From assembly GCF_013337765.1 (NCBI RefSeq), contig NZ_VBSB01000035.1, positions 62,001-126,000 on the forward strand: a DNA stretch of 64,000 nt. Direction: 5' to 3'. This stretch comes from Mycolicibacterium sphagni (GTDB lineage Bacteria > Actinomycetota > Actinomycetes > Mycobacteriales > Mycobacteriaceae). Both the position numbers and the translations under genes were made by a program. Under the pieces are notes generated by a model, which was not told where the DNA came from, made no database searches, and saw nothing but the letters and a program-made list of their open reading frames with translations. Positions 8,781-16,539 of this stretch are shown here, piece by piece (the first letter of the stretch is position 1; each line of letters starts with the position of its first letter).

Positions 8781-9269
8781 GTGAGCGAGCCCTCCGAGGA
8801 GAAGGTCGTCGTCCAGCGCGGCTTGTGGTTCGAGGAATTCGAGATCGGGGTGCGCTACGTGCACGCACCCGGCCGCACGATCACCGAGGCCGACAACGTC
8901 TTGTTCACCACGTTGACGATGAACACCCAGGCGCTGCACCTCGATGCGGCGTTCTCCGACGCACTGCCGCCGTTCAACCAGCGGCTGGTGAACTCGATGT
9001 TCACCCTGTCGACTCTGGTGGGCCTGTCCGTGACGCAACTGACGCAGGGCACGATCGTCGGCAATCTCGGCTTTTCCGATATCGCCTTCCCCAAGCCGCT
9101 TTTCCACGGCGACACGATGTACGCCGAGACCGTCGTCACCGACAAGCGCGAGTCCAAGAGCCGGCCCGGTGAAGGTATTGTCACGTTCGCGCACACCGCC
9201 CGCAACCAGCACGGTGACATTGTCGCGACCGCCAGCCGTAAGACCATGGTGCGAAAGAAGCCCGCCTGA
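8781..9269 (+). CDS. MaoC-like hot-dog enoyl-CoA hydratase (Rv2499c-like, 3-methylglutaconyl/itaconyl-CoA hydratase)
   Basis: A 162-residue single hot-dog-fold protein. The GTG start directly follows the fadE19 stop. The MaoC signature is seen at GRTITEADNVLFTTLTMNTQ followed by LHLD, where the Asp and His (the D...H hydratase pair) are expected. It should hydrate 3-methylglutaconyl-CoA to 3-hydroxy-3-methylglutaryl-CoA. In M. tuberculosis the homologous step sits beside Rv2498c in a pathway that handles both leucine and itaconate. Here it overlaps the citE start by one base (TGATG), consistent with consecutive enzymes. The stereochemistry and dual use are carried over from the M. tuberculosis literature, not seen in the sequence. 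Confidence 0.85.
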   Translation: MSEPSEEKVVVQRGLWFEEFEIGVRYVHAPGRTITEADNVLFTTLTMNTQALHLDAAFSDALPPFNQRLVNSMFTLSTLVGLSVTQLTQGTIVGNLGFSDIAFPKPLFHGDTMYAETVVTDKRESKSRPGEGIVTFAHTARNQHGDIVATASRKTMVRKKPA

Positions 9270-10087
9270 TGGCACTCGATAACCCAGGACCTGCCTGGCT
9301 GTTCTGCCCCGCCGATCGCCCCGAGCGATTCGAGAAGGCCGCTGCGACAGCCGATGTCGTGATCCTCGACCTCGAGGACGGGGTGGCGGCCAAGGATCGC
9401 GACGCCGCCCGCGAAGCGCTGGTGACAACCCAGCTCGATCCCGGCCGCACGGTCGTGCGGGTCAATCCGTCGACCACGCCCGATCATCCGCTCGACCTCG
9501 AAGCGCTGGCCCGCACCCCGTACACCACGGTGATGCTGGCCAAGACCGAGTCCCGCGAGCAGGTCGCTGCACTGGCGCCGCTGGATGTCGTGGTGTTGAT
9601 CGAAACCCCGTTGGGCGCGCTCAATGTCGTCGACTCGACCCGAGCCGACAATGCACTGGCGGTCATGTGGGGTGCTGAGGATCTGTTCGCCGTTCTGGGC
9701 GGCACCGCGAATCGCTATCCCGACGGCTCCTACCGCGAAGTAGCACGGCACGTGCGGTCGCAGAGCTTGCTGGCCGCGAAGGCGTACGGCCGGCTCGCGT
9801 TGGATTCGGTGTACCTCGACATCAAGAATCTGGACGGCCTGCGGGCCGAAGTCGACGACGCGGTAGCTGTCGGTTTCGATGCCAAAGTGGCGATCCATCC
9901 TAGCCAGATCGCGGTGATTAGGGAGGGCTACCTTCCTAGCGCTGAACAGGTAGGTTGGGCGCGACACGTGCTTGAGGCAGCCCTTGATGAACGCGGCGTC
10001 TTTCAATTCGAGGGCATAATGGTGGATGCCCCGGTGCTTCGGCGAGCAGAGCGCATAGTCCAGCTAGCGCCCGACCCCGGCCGCTAG
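9269..10087 (+). CDS. citE: CitE-like beta-hydroxyacyl-CoA lyase (HMG-CoA / citramalyl-CoA lyase)
   Basis: A 272-residue TIM-barrel lyase of the HpcH/HpaI-CitE family. DLEDGVAAKDRDAAR (about residue 32) carries the Asp/Glu residues near the metal and CoA site, VRVNPSTT and VLIETPLGALN are further family blocks, and IHPSQIAVI is near the C-terminus. Free-standing CitE proteins lack the citrate-lyase alpha and gamma partners, and none is present here. The M. tuberculosis counterpart Rv2498c is described as a bifunctional lyase acting on (R)-HMG-CoA and citramalyl-CoA, finishing both leucine and itaconate catabolism. The operon position supports HMG-CoA cleavage to acetyl-CoA and acetoacetate. 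The Pfam-style name citrate lyase beta is misleading here. Confidence 0.88.
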   Translation: MALDNPGPAWLFCPADRPERFEKAAATADVVILDLEDGVAAKDRDAAREALVTTQLDPGRTVVRVNPSTTPDHPLDLEALARTPYTTVMLAKTESREQVAALAPLDVVVLIETPLGALNVVDSTRADNALAVMWGAEDLFAVLGGTANRYPDGSYREVARHVRSQSLLAAKAYGRLALDSVYLDIKNLDGLRAEVDDAVAVGFDAKVAIHPSQIAVIREGYLPSAEQVGWARHVLEAALDERGVFQFEGIMVDAPVLRRAERIVQLAPDPGR

Positions 10088-10116
10088 CTGGAGCCTGCCA
10101 CAACAGGTTTGCTCCG

Positions 10117-10145
10117 ACCGCCTCTGCACCGGCAGAGGAGGCGGT
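10117..10145 (+). promoter_or_regulatory. RNA hairpin covering the bkdA ribosome-binding site
   Basis: ACCGC-CTCTGC (10117-10127) can pair with GCAGAG (10132-10137) and GCGGT (10141-10145), leaving a 3-base bulge and a 4-base loop. The right arm contains the bkdA Shine-Dalgarno GAGGAGG just before ATG 10147. No T-run follows, so it is not a standard terminator. It could limit bkdA translation or stabilise the upstream mRNA. Confidence 0.5.
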
Positions 10146-10146
10146 T

Positions 10147-11196
10147 ATGGATCAGCCGGTTCAACTCATCGGGCCCGACGGAACTGCGACGGCCGAAAGC
10201 CGATATCGTCGCGACCTCCCGCCGGAAACCCTCGTCTGGCTCTACGAGAATCTCGTTGTCACTCGCGATCTCGACGCCGAATTCGTCAATCTGCAACGCC
10301 AGGGTGAACTGGCGCTCTACGCCTCGTGCCGCGGCCAAGAGGCTGCGCAGATCGGCGCGGCGGCGTGCCTGCGCAAGACCGACTGGCTGTTCCCGCAATT
10401 CCGCGAACTCGGCGTCCTCATGGTCCGCGGTATCGCACCCGCGCAACTTGCCGCTCTGTGGCGTGGTTCCTGGCACGGTGGGCTCGACTTCACCAGCAAG
10501 TGCTGTGCGCCCGTCGCGATCCCGATCGCCACCAACGCGCTACACGCCGTCGGCGCGGCGATGGCCGCCCAACGGCTGGGCGAGGATTCACTCACGGTGG
10601 CCTTTATCGGTGACGGTGCCACCAGCGAGGGCGATTCGCACGAGGCGATGAACATGGCCTCCGTCGAGAAGGCGCCCTGCGTGTTCTACATCCAGAACAA
10701 CCAGTGGGCGATCTCGGTGCCGGCCAGCCGCCAGTACGCCGCACCCACCATCGCCCACCGGGCGATCGGCTACGGAATGCCCGGTATCCGGGTGGACGGC
10801 AACGACATCCTGGCCTGCTATGCGGTGATGGCCGAAGCGGCCGAACGGGCCAGGGCCGGCGACGGACCTACCCTCATCGAAGCGGTCACGTATCGGATGG
10901 AACCGCACACCACCTCCGATGACGCCACCCGGTACCGCACCGCCGCCGAACTCGCTGAATGGTCGGCGCGCGACCCGATCACCCGGTATCGCCGGTATTT
11001 ACGGGACATTGGTGTCCTCACCGAACGAGTGGAGCACCGGGTGGAAGCCCGATCGGTGCGGCTGCGTGCCGAGCTTCGCGATTCGGTGGTCGGTGCCCCC
11101 GACCCGGATGTGGACGAGCTGTTCGACCACGTCTACGCCGAGATCACCCCCGAATTGTCGGCCCAGCGTGCGCAACTGCGCGCCGAATTGGCATAG
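10147..11196 (+). CDS. bkdA: Branched-chain 2-oxoacid dehydrogenase E1 alpha subunit
   Basis: A 349-residue E1 alpha protein. The thiamine diphosphate motif begins GDGATSEGDSHEAMN at about residue 155 and ends at QNNQWAIS about 30 residues later, the usual GDG...NN spacing. It decarboxylates branched 2-oxo acids (e.g. 4-methyl-2-oxopentanoate) together with E1 beta. ATG 10147 follows an AGGAGG site that lies in a potential hairpin. A 59-base gap separates it from citE, the only sizeable gap inside the operon. In M. tuberculosis the equivalent genes were first annotated pdhA/B/C and later shown to be branched-chain-specific. Confidence 0.9.
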   Translation: MDQPVQLIGPDGTATAESRYRRDLPPETLVWLYENLVVTRDLDAEFVNLQRQGELALYASCRGQEAAQIGAAACLRKTDWLFPQFRELGVLMVRGIAPAQLAALWRGSWHGGLDFTSKCCAPVAIPIATNALHAVGAAMAAQRLGEDSLTVAFIGDGATSEGDSHEAMNMASVEKAPCVFYIQNNQWAISVPASRQYAAPTIAHRAIGYGMPGIRVDGNDILACYAVMAEAAERARAGDGPTLIEAVTYRMEPHTTSDDATRYRTAAELAEWSARDPITRYRRYLRDIGVLTERVEHRVEARSVRLRAELRDSVVGAPDPDVDELFDHVYAEITPELSAQRAQLRAELA

Positions 11197-11206
11197 GAGG
11201 CATGAG

Positions 11207-12259
11207 ATGACACAGATCATCGACCGGCCACCGTTGCGCGGCGACGGCACACCGGAACCGGACGGGCCGATCCTGACCGAATTGCCCAGCGTCACCACCC
11301 TCACCATGGCGCAGGCGATCAACCGCGCCCTGCACGATGCGATGGCCGGTGACGACCGGGTACTGGTGTTCGGCGAAGACGTCGCCGCCCTGGGTGGGGT
11401 ATTCCGGATCACCGAGGGACTGGCCGAAACCTTCGGCGAGCAACGGTGTTTCGACACCCCGCTGGCCGAGTCGGCGATCATCGGTGTTGCGGTGGGCCTG
11501 GCCATCCGCGGCTTCGTGCCGGTTCCGGAAATTCAATTCGACGGCTTCTCCTACCCGGCATTCGATCAGGTGGTCAGCCACCTCGCCAAGTATCGAAACC
11601 GCACCCGCGGCCAGGTCGACATGCCCGTCACGGTCAGGATCCCGTCATTCGGCGGTATCGGCGCGGTGGAGCACCACTCGGAATCCACCGAAACCTATTG
11701 GGTGCACACCGCGGGGCTCAAAGTTGTTGTGCCATCGACACCCTCGGATGCCTACTGGCTGCTGCGGCATGCGATCGCCGCCCGCGATCCGGTGATCTAC
11801 CTGGAACCCAAGCGTCGCTATTGGGGCCGCGAAGCTGTCGACCTCGCCGTACCCGGACCGCCGATCGGCAAGGCTGCCGTCCGGCGCAGCGGCGATGACG
11901 TCACGGTGATCACCTACGGCGGGCTGGTCGGTGCCGCACTGAATGCGGCCGAAATCGCCGACTGCAGCCTGGAAGTCATCGATCTGCGCTCGCTGAGTCC
12001 GCTGGACTTCGACACTGTCGCAGAGTCGGTCCGCAAGACCGGCCGGGCGGTGGTCATGCACGAAGGTCCGCGAACGCTTGGCTTCGGCGCCGAACTGGCG
12101 GCTCGGATCTCCGAGGAGTTGTTCTACGACCTCGAATCGCCGGTGTTGCGCGCCACCGGATTCGACACGCCCTACCCGCCGGCCCGGCTGGAGAAGCTCT
12201 GGTTGCCGGGAGTGGACCGGCTGCTCGACTGCGTCGAGAAAGCGATGCGACGGCCATGA
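11207..12259 (+). CDS. bkdB: Branched-chain 2-oxoacid dehydrogenase E1 beta subunit
   Basis: A 350-residue protein with the transketolase pyrimidine-binding domain (FGEDVAALGGVFRITEGLAE near 60) and the C-terminal transketolase domain (LEVIDLRSLSPLDFDTV near 265). It forms the alpha2beta2 E1 with BkdA. ATG 11207 is 10 bases after the bkdA stop, with TAGGAGG overlapping that stop. A longer frame starting at 10919 lies inside bkdA and is not real. The last codons overlap the bkdC start (ATGA, 12256-12259), indicating coupled translation. Confidence 0.92.
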   Translation: MTQIIDRPPLRGDGTPEPDGPILTELPSVTTLTMAQAINRALHDAMAGDDRVLVFGEDVAALGGVFRITEGLAETFGEQRCFDTPLAESAIIGVAVGLAIRGFVPVPEIQFDGFSYPAFDQVVSHLAKYRNRTRGQVDMPVTVRIPSFGGIGAVEHHSESTETYWVHTAGLKVVVPSTPSDAYWLLRHAIAARDPVIYLEPKRRYWGREAVDLAVPGPPIGKAAVRRSGDDVTVITYGGLVGAALNAAEIADCSLEVIDLRSLSPLDFDTVAESVRKTGRAVVMHEGPRTLGFGAELAARISEELFYDLESPVLRATGFDTPYPPARLEKLWLPGVDRLLDCVEKAMRRP

Positions 12260-13356
12260 GCGACTTCCTGGTCCCGGACCTCGGCGAAGGCCTGGAGGAC
12301 GCCACGATCACCAGCTGGGCCGTCGCCGTCGGCGATGTCGTCGAGCTCAACCAGACACTGTGCACGGTCGAGACCAACAAGGCCGAGATCGAGATCCCCA
12401 GCCCGTACGCCGGGCAGGTCGCCGCACTTGGCGGTGCCGAGGGCGAAACCCTGGCGGTGGGAACACTGTTGGTGCGCATCGAAACCGACGAGCGCACACC
12501 GGTGCTGGTCGGCTACGGCATCGACAACGGGATGGATCGCAGCAGGCGAGCCCGGGCCGCCCCCAAGACGCGCAAGCTCGCGGCCGACCTCGCCGTGGAT
12601 CTCCAAGGACTGCAACCCGGCTCGGGTACCGACGGAGTGATCACCCGCGACGATGTCCTGCACGCGGCCGGTCCCGCCCCGTCGTCGCAAACCGTGCCGG
12701 TGCGCGGCGTCCACGCCCGGATGGCCACGCACATGGCGTTGTCACGCAGCCAGATCCCCGATGCGCACGCCAGCGTTCAGGTCGATTGTTCTGCGCTGCT
12801 GCGCCTTCGGGACACACTGGATGTGACGCCGTTCGTCCTGACGTTGCGGCTGCTGGTCATCGCCCTGGGCCGCCACCCGATGCTCAATGCGACCTGGGTG
12901 GAATCCGAAGCGGGGCCGCAGATTCGGCTGCATCCCGACGTGCGGCTCGGCGTCGCGGTGGCCACCGAGCGGGGTCTGGTGGTTCCTGTCATCGACACCC
13001 GGGTCTGCTCAACGCGCAAACTGGCCGCTGCGGTCGACGACGTGGTGGCGCGAGCCAGGGCCGGCACGCTGGCCCCCACTCAGTTGAGTGGGTCGACGTT
13101 CACGGTGTCGAACTTCGGCGCACTGGGACTGGACGAGGGTGTGCCGGTGATCAACTACCCGGAGGCTGCGATCCTCGGCATGGGCTCGCTGAAGCCGAGG
13201 GCTGTGGTGGTCGAAGACGCGGTCGTGGCCCGGCCGACGATGACGTTGACCTGTGCGTTCGACCATCGCATTGCCGACGGCGCGCAGGCCGCGGCGTTCC
13301 TGACCGACCTGCGCGGGCTGATCGAGGCGCCGGAGACGGCGCTGCTCGACCTCTAG
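12256..13356 (+). CDS. bkdC: Branched-chain 2-oxoacid dehydrogenase E2 (lipoyl acyltransferase)
   Basis: A 366-residue E2. The N-terminal lipoyl domain has ETNKAEIE with the lipoylated Lys at about 42. A short peripheral subunit-binding region follows (about 105-140), then the catalytic domain with DHRIADG (His about 337, Asp about 341). It transfers the acyl group to CoA, giving isovaleryl-, isobutyryl- or 2-methylbutyryl-CoA. There is only one lipoyl domain. No E3 dihydrolipoamide dehydrogenase is encoded here, so the complex must use a shared Lpd from elsewhere, as mycobacteria do. The stop lies in a CTAG shared with the convergent downstream gene. Confidence 0.92.
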   Translation: MSDFLVPDLGEGLEDATITSWAVAVGDVVELNQTLCTVETNKAEIEIPSPYAGQVAALGGAEGETLAVGTLLVRIETDERTPVLVGYGIDNGMDRSRRARAAPKTRKLAADLAVDLQGLQPGSGTDGVITRDDVLHAAGPAPSSQTVPVRGVHARMATHMALSRSQIPDAHASVQVDCSALLRLRDTLDVTPFVLTLRLLVIALGRHPMLNATWVESEAGPQIRLHPDVRLGVAVATERGLVVPVIDTRVCSTRKLAAAVDDVVARARAGTLAPTQLSGSTFTVSNFGALGLDEGVPVINYPEAAILGMGSLKPRAVVVEDAVVARPTMTLTCAFDHRIADGAQAAAFLTDLRGLIEAPETALLDL

Positions 13357-15428
13357 GCCTGCGGGTAGGGCGTGTAGCGCTTGTTGTAGCCCAGTTGCCG
13401 TGTGGCGATTTGAGCCGCCCGCTGCTCGGGAGTGACGAATACGGTGCCGTCCGGCAGCACCCCGTCGAGTTCGTTGAGCTTGACCACCTGTGAGCTCACT
13501 GTCGGGTCGACCGTGGAGTTCGGGTCGAAGTCCTGGAACCGGATGGAGATCGTGCCCTGATTCAGCCCGCCGGTCGACACCCAGTTGGCCACACCTGGAT
13601 CGGTGGGGGAGACCACGATCGTGTACGTCTCGTCGTCGTTGTTCTGGTCCGACTGGTTGAGGTTGAGGCTGGTCTGCTGGTCCCAGTAGTTGTCGGTGAT
13701 CGTCCAGTCGTTGGTGACCGGAACGCTGAAATACCGTGCCTTGCCGGGGTTGATCGTGAGGACCAGTGCCTCGTCGTCGGCGAGCTGGAAGTACCCGACG
13801 CTCTGCAACTGGGTCGCGAGGAACGACGCGTTATGGTCGGGATCGGAGAACTCATTCGGTGCCTTGGTCTGGCCCGTGGTGGCGTCCTTCGTGGCGACCG
13901 ACATGTACGTGTTCTCGCCGCTGATGCCGAGCAGCAGCATGATCACCGCGGCCTCGACGGACTGCAGCAGCCGCGGTGCGGGCAACGGCGGGATCAACGA
14001 CACCAACGACGTCAGTAGCGGATTGCCGGACACCAATGGGCCGATGCCCGGAATTGCGAACCCGCCGACTTGACTGAACAAGCTGTTCGGTGGGCCGCTG
14101 ACCCGCAGGATCGAGAGGCTCATCGGCTCTTCGGCGTTCCAGTCCGACAACGTGTTTCGTGTCGTGATCAGGCTGGTGCCCGGCGGCAGATACAGATGAT
14201 TCGTCTGCCCGAGCAGGGTCGGCGTGCCATCCACCGTAATCGTGAAGCTTCCGTCGGAGTTGAGGACGAGGTCCTTGCCGTTGATGTTGTCGGCGGTGGT
14301 TCCGCTCAGGCCGGTCAGCACGCTGAAGTTGGTGTCGGCGGGTAGCGTGCCGTCGAACTTTCCGGTGATCACATATGACGATGCGTTGTTCACGCCGACG
14401 AACCGGTAGATGGTGTCGGGGTTGTCGTACCAGATCCGAGAGCCGGCGAAGCTCTGCAGATACCAGCTGTGGGTGGGCGCGACCTGCTGAATGAATTTGG
14501 GGGCGTTCGAGTTCAGCAGCAGTACTTCCATTGCGGCCTGGTTCGCATACTCGGTGACCGCCTGATCGAGCTGGGCCATGTTCTCTTGGTCCGGCCCGCC
14601 GATCATGCTGAAGTTCTTTTGCGCGGCCAGCCACCAGCCGACCTTGAGGATCTCCTTGGCCAGCCGGACGAACGGTGAATTGGCGATCTGGGTGGCGATC
14701 TGCTCGGCGTTGAGCTGATCGGTCGTGGACAGCACCGACGTCGGCTCGGCGTTCCCCGGATTCTCCAGAACGGTGACCTTCGCTGTCGCGGTGGAGCCGC
14801 CGTTGGGCGCGAAAAGCGTTGCCAGACCGTGCCAATGCATCTGGTTGCCGGGCTGGTCGTCGGCCATGACGCCGAACGTATCGGTACCACCGATCGTGGT
14901 GAACTGTGCGTCGGGGGTGTAGGTGAAGGTGCCGTCTTCGTTGATGTCGACGCTGCCGTGCTGCGGCGCCTGGGTCAGGGTGTAGGTCAGCGCGTAGCCG
15001 TTGGCCTGTTTGGCGTTGAGCGTGCCGGTGATGACACCGTCTTCGGCCTGGACGTTCTGGGCGGCGTTGTAGGCCAGTGTGGGTGTGCGGGCGAAGAGGA
15101 TGTTGCCGATCGTGGCGGGCGGCTGTTGGGTGGTCTGTTCGGCTTCGCGGCGGGCGTAGCCAAGGACGTCGGTCACACTGACCGCAGTGCGGGGGAGCAC
15201 GGGGCTGGTGCGCGCCGGGGATGCGACAGGCTTCGGCGCGGCGCGCTTGGTTGACACCGCCTTGACGGATTGCCGCGCTGAGTGGGCAGTCGAATTCGAC
15301 GATGTTCCGCTATCGGCCAGCGCGACCCCGGGGTTGTTGGCGACCGCCACCCCGACGCCGAGCGCGAACGCCAGCGCCCCGACCCGGCCGACGTAGCGGG
15401 CATACCGACTCGATGTGGTGTGAGTCAC
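13353..15428 (-). CDS. Secreted Ig-like plus DUF1214-type protein
   Basis: The 691-residue protein starts at GTG 15428. An N-terminal signal or anchor (YVGRVGALAFALGVGVAVA) is followed by a Ser/Ala/Pro-rich linker to about 100. Next comes a VCBS/cadherin-like beta domain (about 115-210; DGTFTYTPDAQF) and a long C-terminal region. That region has features of the DUF1254/DUF1214 family: NDWTITDNYWDQQTSLNLNQ and an ending on WVSTGG...ISIRFQ. Such proteins are exported, and their function is not established. The coding strand converges on bkdC with overlapping stops. Related Ig-like modules occur in the 52.3-kb gene. There is no sign of an enzyme active site I recognise. Confidence 0.75.
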   Translation of the reverse strand: MTHTTSSRYARYVGRVGALAFALGVGVAVANNPGVALADSGTSSNSTAHSARQSVKAVSTKRAAPKPVASPARTSPVLPRTAVSVTDVLGYARREAEQTTQQPPATIGNILFARTPTLAYNAAQNVQAEDGVITGTLNAKQANGYALTYTLTQAPQHGSVDINEDGTFTYTPDAQFTTIGGTDTFGVMADDQPGNQMHWHGLATLFAPNGGSTATAKVTVLENPGNAEPTSVLSTTDQLNAEQIATQIANSPFVRLAKEILKVGWWLAAQKNFSMIGGPDQENMAQLDQAVTEYANQAAMEVLLLNSNAPKFIQQVAPTHSWYLQSFAGSRIWYDNPDTIYRFVGVNNASSYVITGKFDGTLPADTNFSVLTGLSGTTADNINGKDLVLNSDGSFTITVDGTPTLLGQTNHLYLPPGTSLITTRNTLSDWNAEEPMSLSILRVSGPPNSLFSQVGGFAIPGIGPLVSGNPLLTSLVSLIPPLPAPRLLQSVEAAVIMLLLGISGENTYMSVATKDATTGQTKAPNEFSDPDHNASFLATQLQSVGYFQLADDEALVLTINPGKARYFSVPVTNDWTITDNYWDQQTSLNLNQSDQNNDDETYTIVVSPTDPGVANWVSTGGLNQGTISIRFQDFDPNSTVDPTVSSQVVKLNELDGVLPDGTVFVTPEQRAAQIATRQLGYNKRYTPYPQA

Positions 15429-15453
15429 ATATGGACTTTAGGTGCAGCCGAGC

Positions 15454-15516
15454 GCCGAGCGTGCGAGTTCTCGTTGAAACGGTGGCTGTTCAACACCGAT
15501 AACTCGCACGCTCGGC
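15454..15516. repeat. Perfect 16-bp inverted repeat (GCCGAGCGTGCGAGTT), 31-nt spacer
   Basis: Arms 15454-15469 and 15501-15516 are exact reverse complements. The spacer contains a second nested pair, GTTGAA and TTCAAC. I recall near-identical GCCGAGCGTG-type palindromes scattered through mycobacterial intergenic regions, so this is probably a copy of a dispersed small palindromic element. That recall has not been checked. Confidence 0.75.
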
Positions 15517-15599
15517 ATCAGAGTCGACAGCCGGCGGCCTCGTCCACACCAACACTCTCGACGAACCGGCCATCACACGAATTCGTTCATCCCCAGCGA

Positions 15600-15664
15600 C
15601 GCCGAGCGTGTGGGCTGGCGTTGAGACTCCGGCGATTCATCACCGAAAACCCCCACGCTCGGCG
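15600..15664. repeat. Second, related inverted repeat (CGCCGAGCGTG / CACGCTCGGCG)
   Basis: An 11-bp perfect pair (15600-15610 and 15654-15664) with the same GCCGAGCGTG core as the repeat 85 bases upstream, and a partly similar interior. Two tandem copies of a palindromic unit fill most of the gap between the DUF1214 gene and the ArsR-type gene. It may also act as a bidirectional transcription barrier. Confidence 0.65.
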
Positions 15665-15677
15665 GGTTTGGTTATCG

Positions 15678-16499
15678 CTAGCCGCGCCTGGCCATCTGTG
15701 CGGCGCGGTCCTCGGCGTGGAACTCCCACGGCGCCGTTGGCAGCACGTCACCGGTTTCCAGGAGCGTCTTGAGGTTGGCGAACACGGTCGGCCAACCCTG
15801 CCCGATCGAATCGCGGTCGGCCGGCGAGGCCAAATTCGTATGCGTCACAGTCAGTTTGACGATGTCGTGGAAGGGCTCGATGTCGAACGTGACGACGCTC
15901 TCCTCAGCGGTCGGATCGTCGAGCGTTTCGCCGAATCCGAAGCCGAAGACCAACCGGCGCGGGGGATCGACCACCATCACCGTGCCCGCGGCGTCGGCGA
16001 TGCCCGATCCGTCGGCACGGACATGCTCGACGCGGCTGCCGACGCTCCACTCCGAGACTTGCGCATGCCCCCAGAACTTCGCGGTGAGGTCAGCGTCGGT
16101 GAGTGCATGCCACACCTGCTCGGCGGTGGCGTGAATGTAGGTCGTGTAGACGTAGTCGGGAATGGAGCTTTCAGGCATTGCGCTTTCCTCCGCGTGCTGC
16201 TTGATCATCGCGAGGGCCGCCAGACGCGGCTCCTCGAATTTCCAAATCCAGCGGGTCTGGATCTGGTGAAGCGGAACTGCATTCAGGTAATGGAGCTTGC
16301 GGCGGCCGTCGCGCACCGAGGTCACCAGGTTGGCGGCTTCGAGCATCTCGATGTGCTGGCTCACCGATTGCCGGCGCATGTCGAGCCCCTCGCAGAGCTC
16401 GCCCAGCGTCAATCCGGCGCGCTCATGGAGCATGTCGAGCAACCGCCGCCGGCCAGGATCGGCCAGCGCCTTGAAGACCGCGTCTGCTTCCACGGGCAC
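15678..16499 (-). CDS. ArsR-type repressor fused to an SRPBCC (AHSA1) domain
   Basis: A 273-residue protein. The N-terminal winged helix (residues 3-90) contains LGELCEGLDMRRQSVSQHIEML as recognition region and an RRKLHYLN wing. From about 110 a START/SRPBCC domain of AHSA1 type follows (YIHATAEQVWHALTDADLTAKFW). These two modules are often encoded by adjacent genes in actinobacteria; here they are one protein. The SRPBCC pocket might bind a hydrophobic ligand that controls DNA binding, but the ligand is unknown. The GTG start at 16499 lies just downstream of a perfect palindrome that may be its own operator. It is not a metal sensor by sequence: I see no Cys metal motif in the HTH. Confidence 0.85.
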   Translation of the reverse strand: MPVEADAVFKALADPGRRRLLDMLHERAGLTLGELCEGLDMRRQSVSQHIEMLEAANLVTSVRDGRRKLHYLNAVPLHQIQTRWIWKFEEPRLAALAMIKQHAEESAMPESSIPDYVYTTYIHATAEQVWHALTDADLTAKFWGHAQVSEWSVGSRVEHVRADGSGIADAAGTVMVVDPPRRLVFGFGFGETLDDPTAEESVVTFDIEPFHDIVKLTVTHTNLASPADRDSIGQGWPTVFANLKTLLETGDVLPTAPWEFHAEDRAAQMARRG

Positions 16500-16504
16500 A
16501 TAAT

Positions 16505-16520
16505 GCAGGCATTTGCCTGC
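16505..16520. promoter_or_regulatory. Palindrome GCAGGCA-TT-TGCCTGC, probable ArsR-type operator
   Basis: Perfect 7-bp arms spaced by TT, immediately upstream of the ArsR-SRPBCC start. On the minus strand it falls between a TTGCAA (-35-like) and a CATTAT (-10-like) element 18 bases apart, so the bound repressor would block its own promoter. Confidence 0.55.
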
Positions 16521-16539
16521 CTATTGCAAGGTTCGCAGG

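Noticed and set aside
7578..9428. Long open frame on the minus strand opposite fadE19/MaoC/citE
   Set aside because: Typical GC-rich antisense frame; the plus-strand proteins match known families and this one shows no domain.
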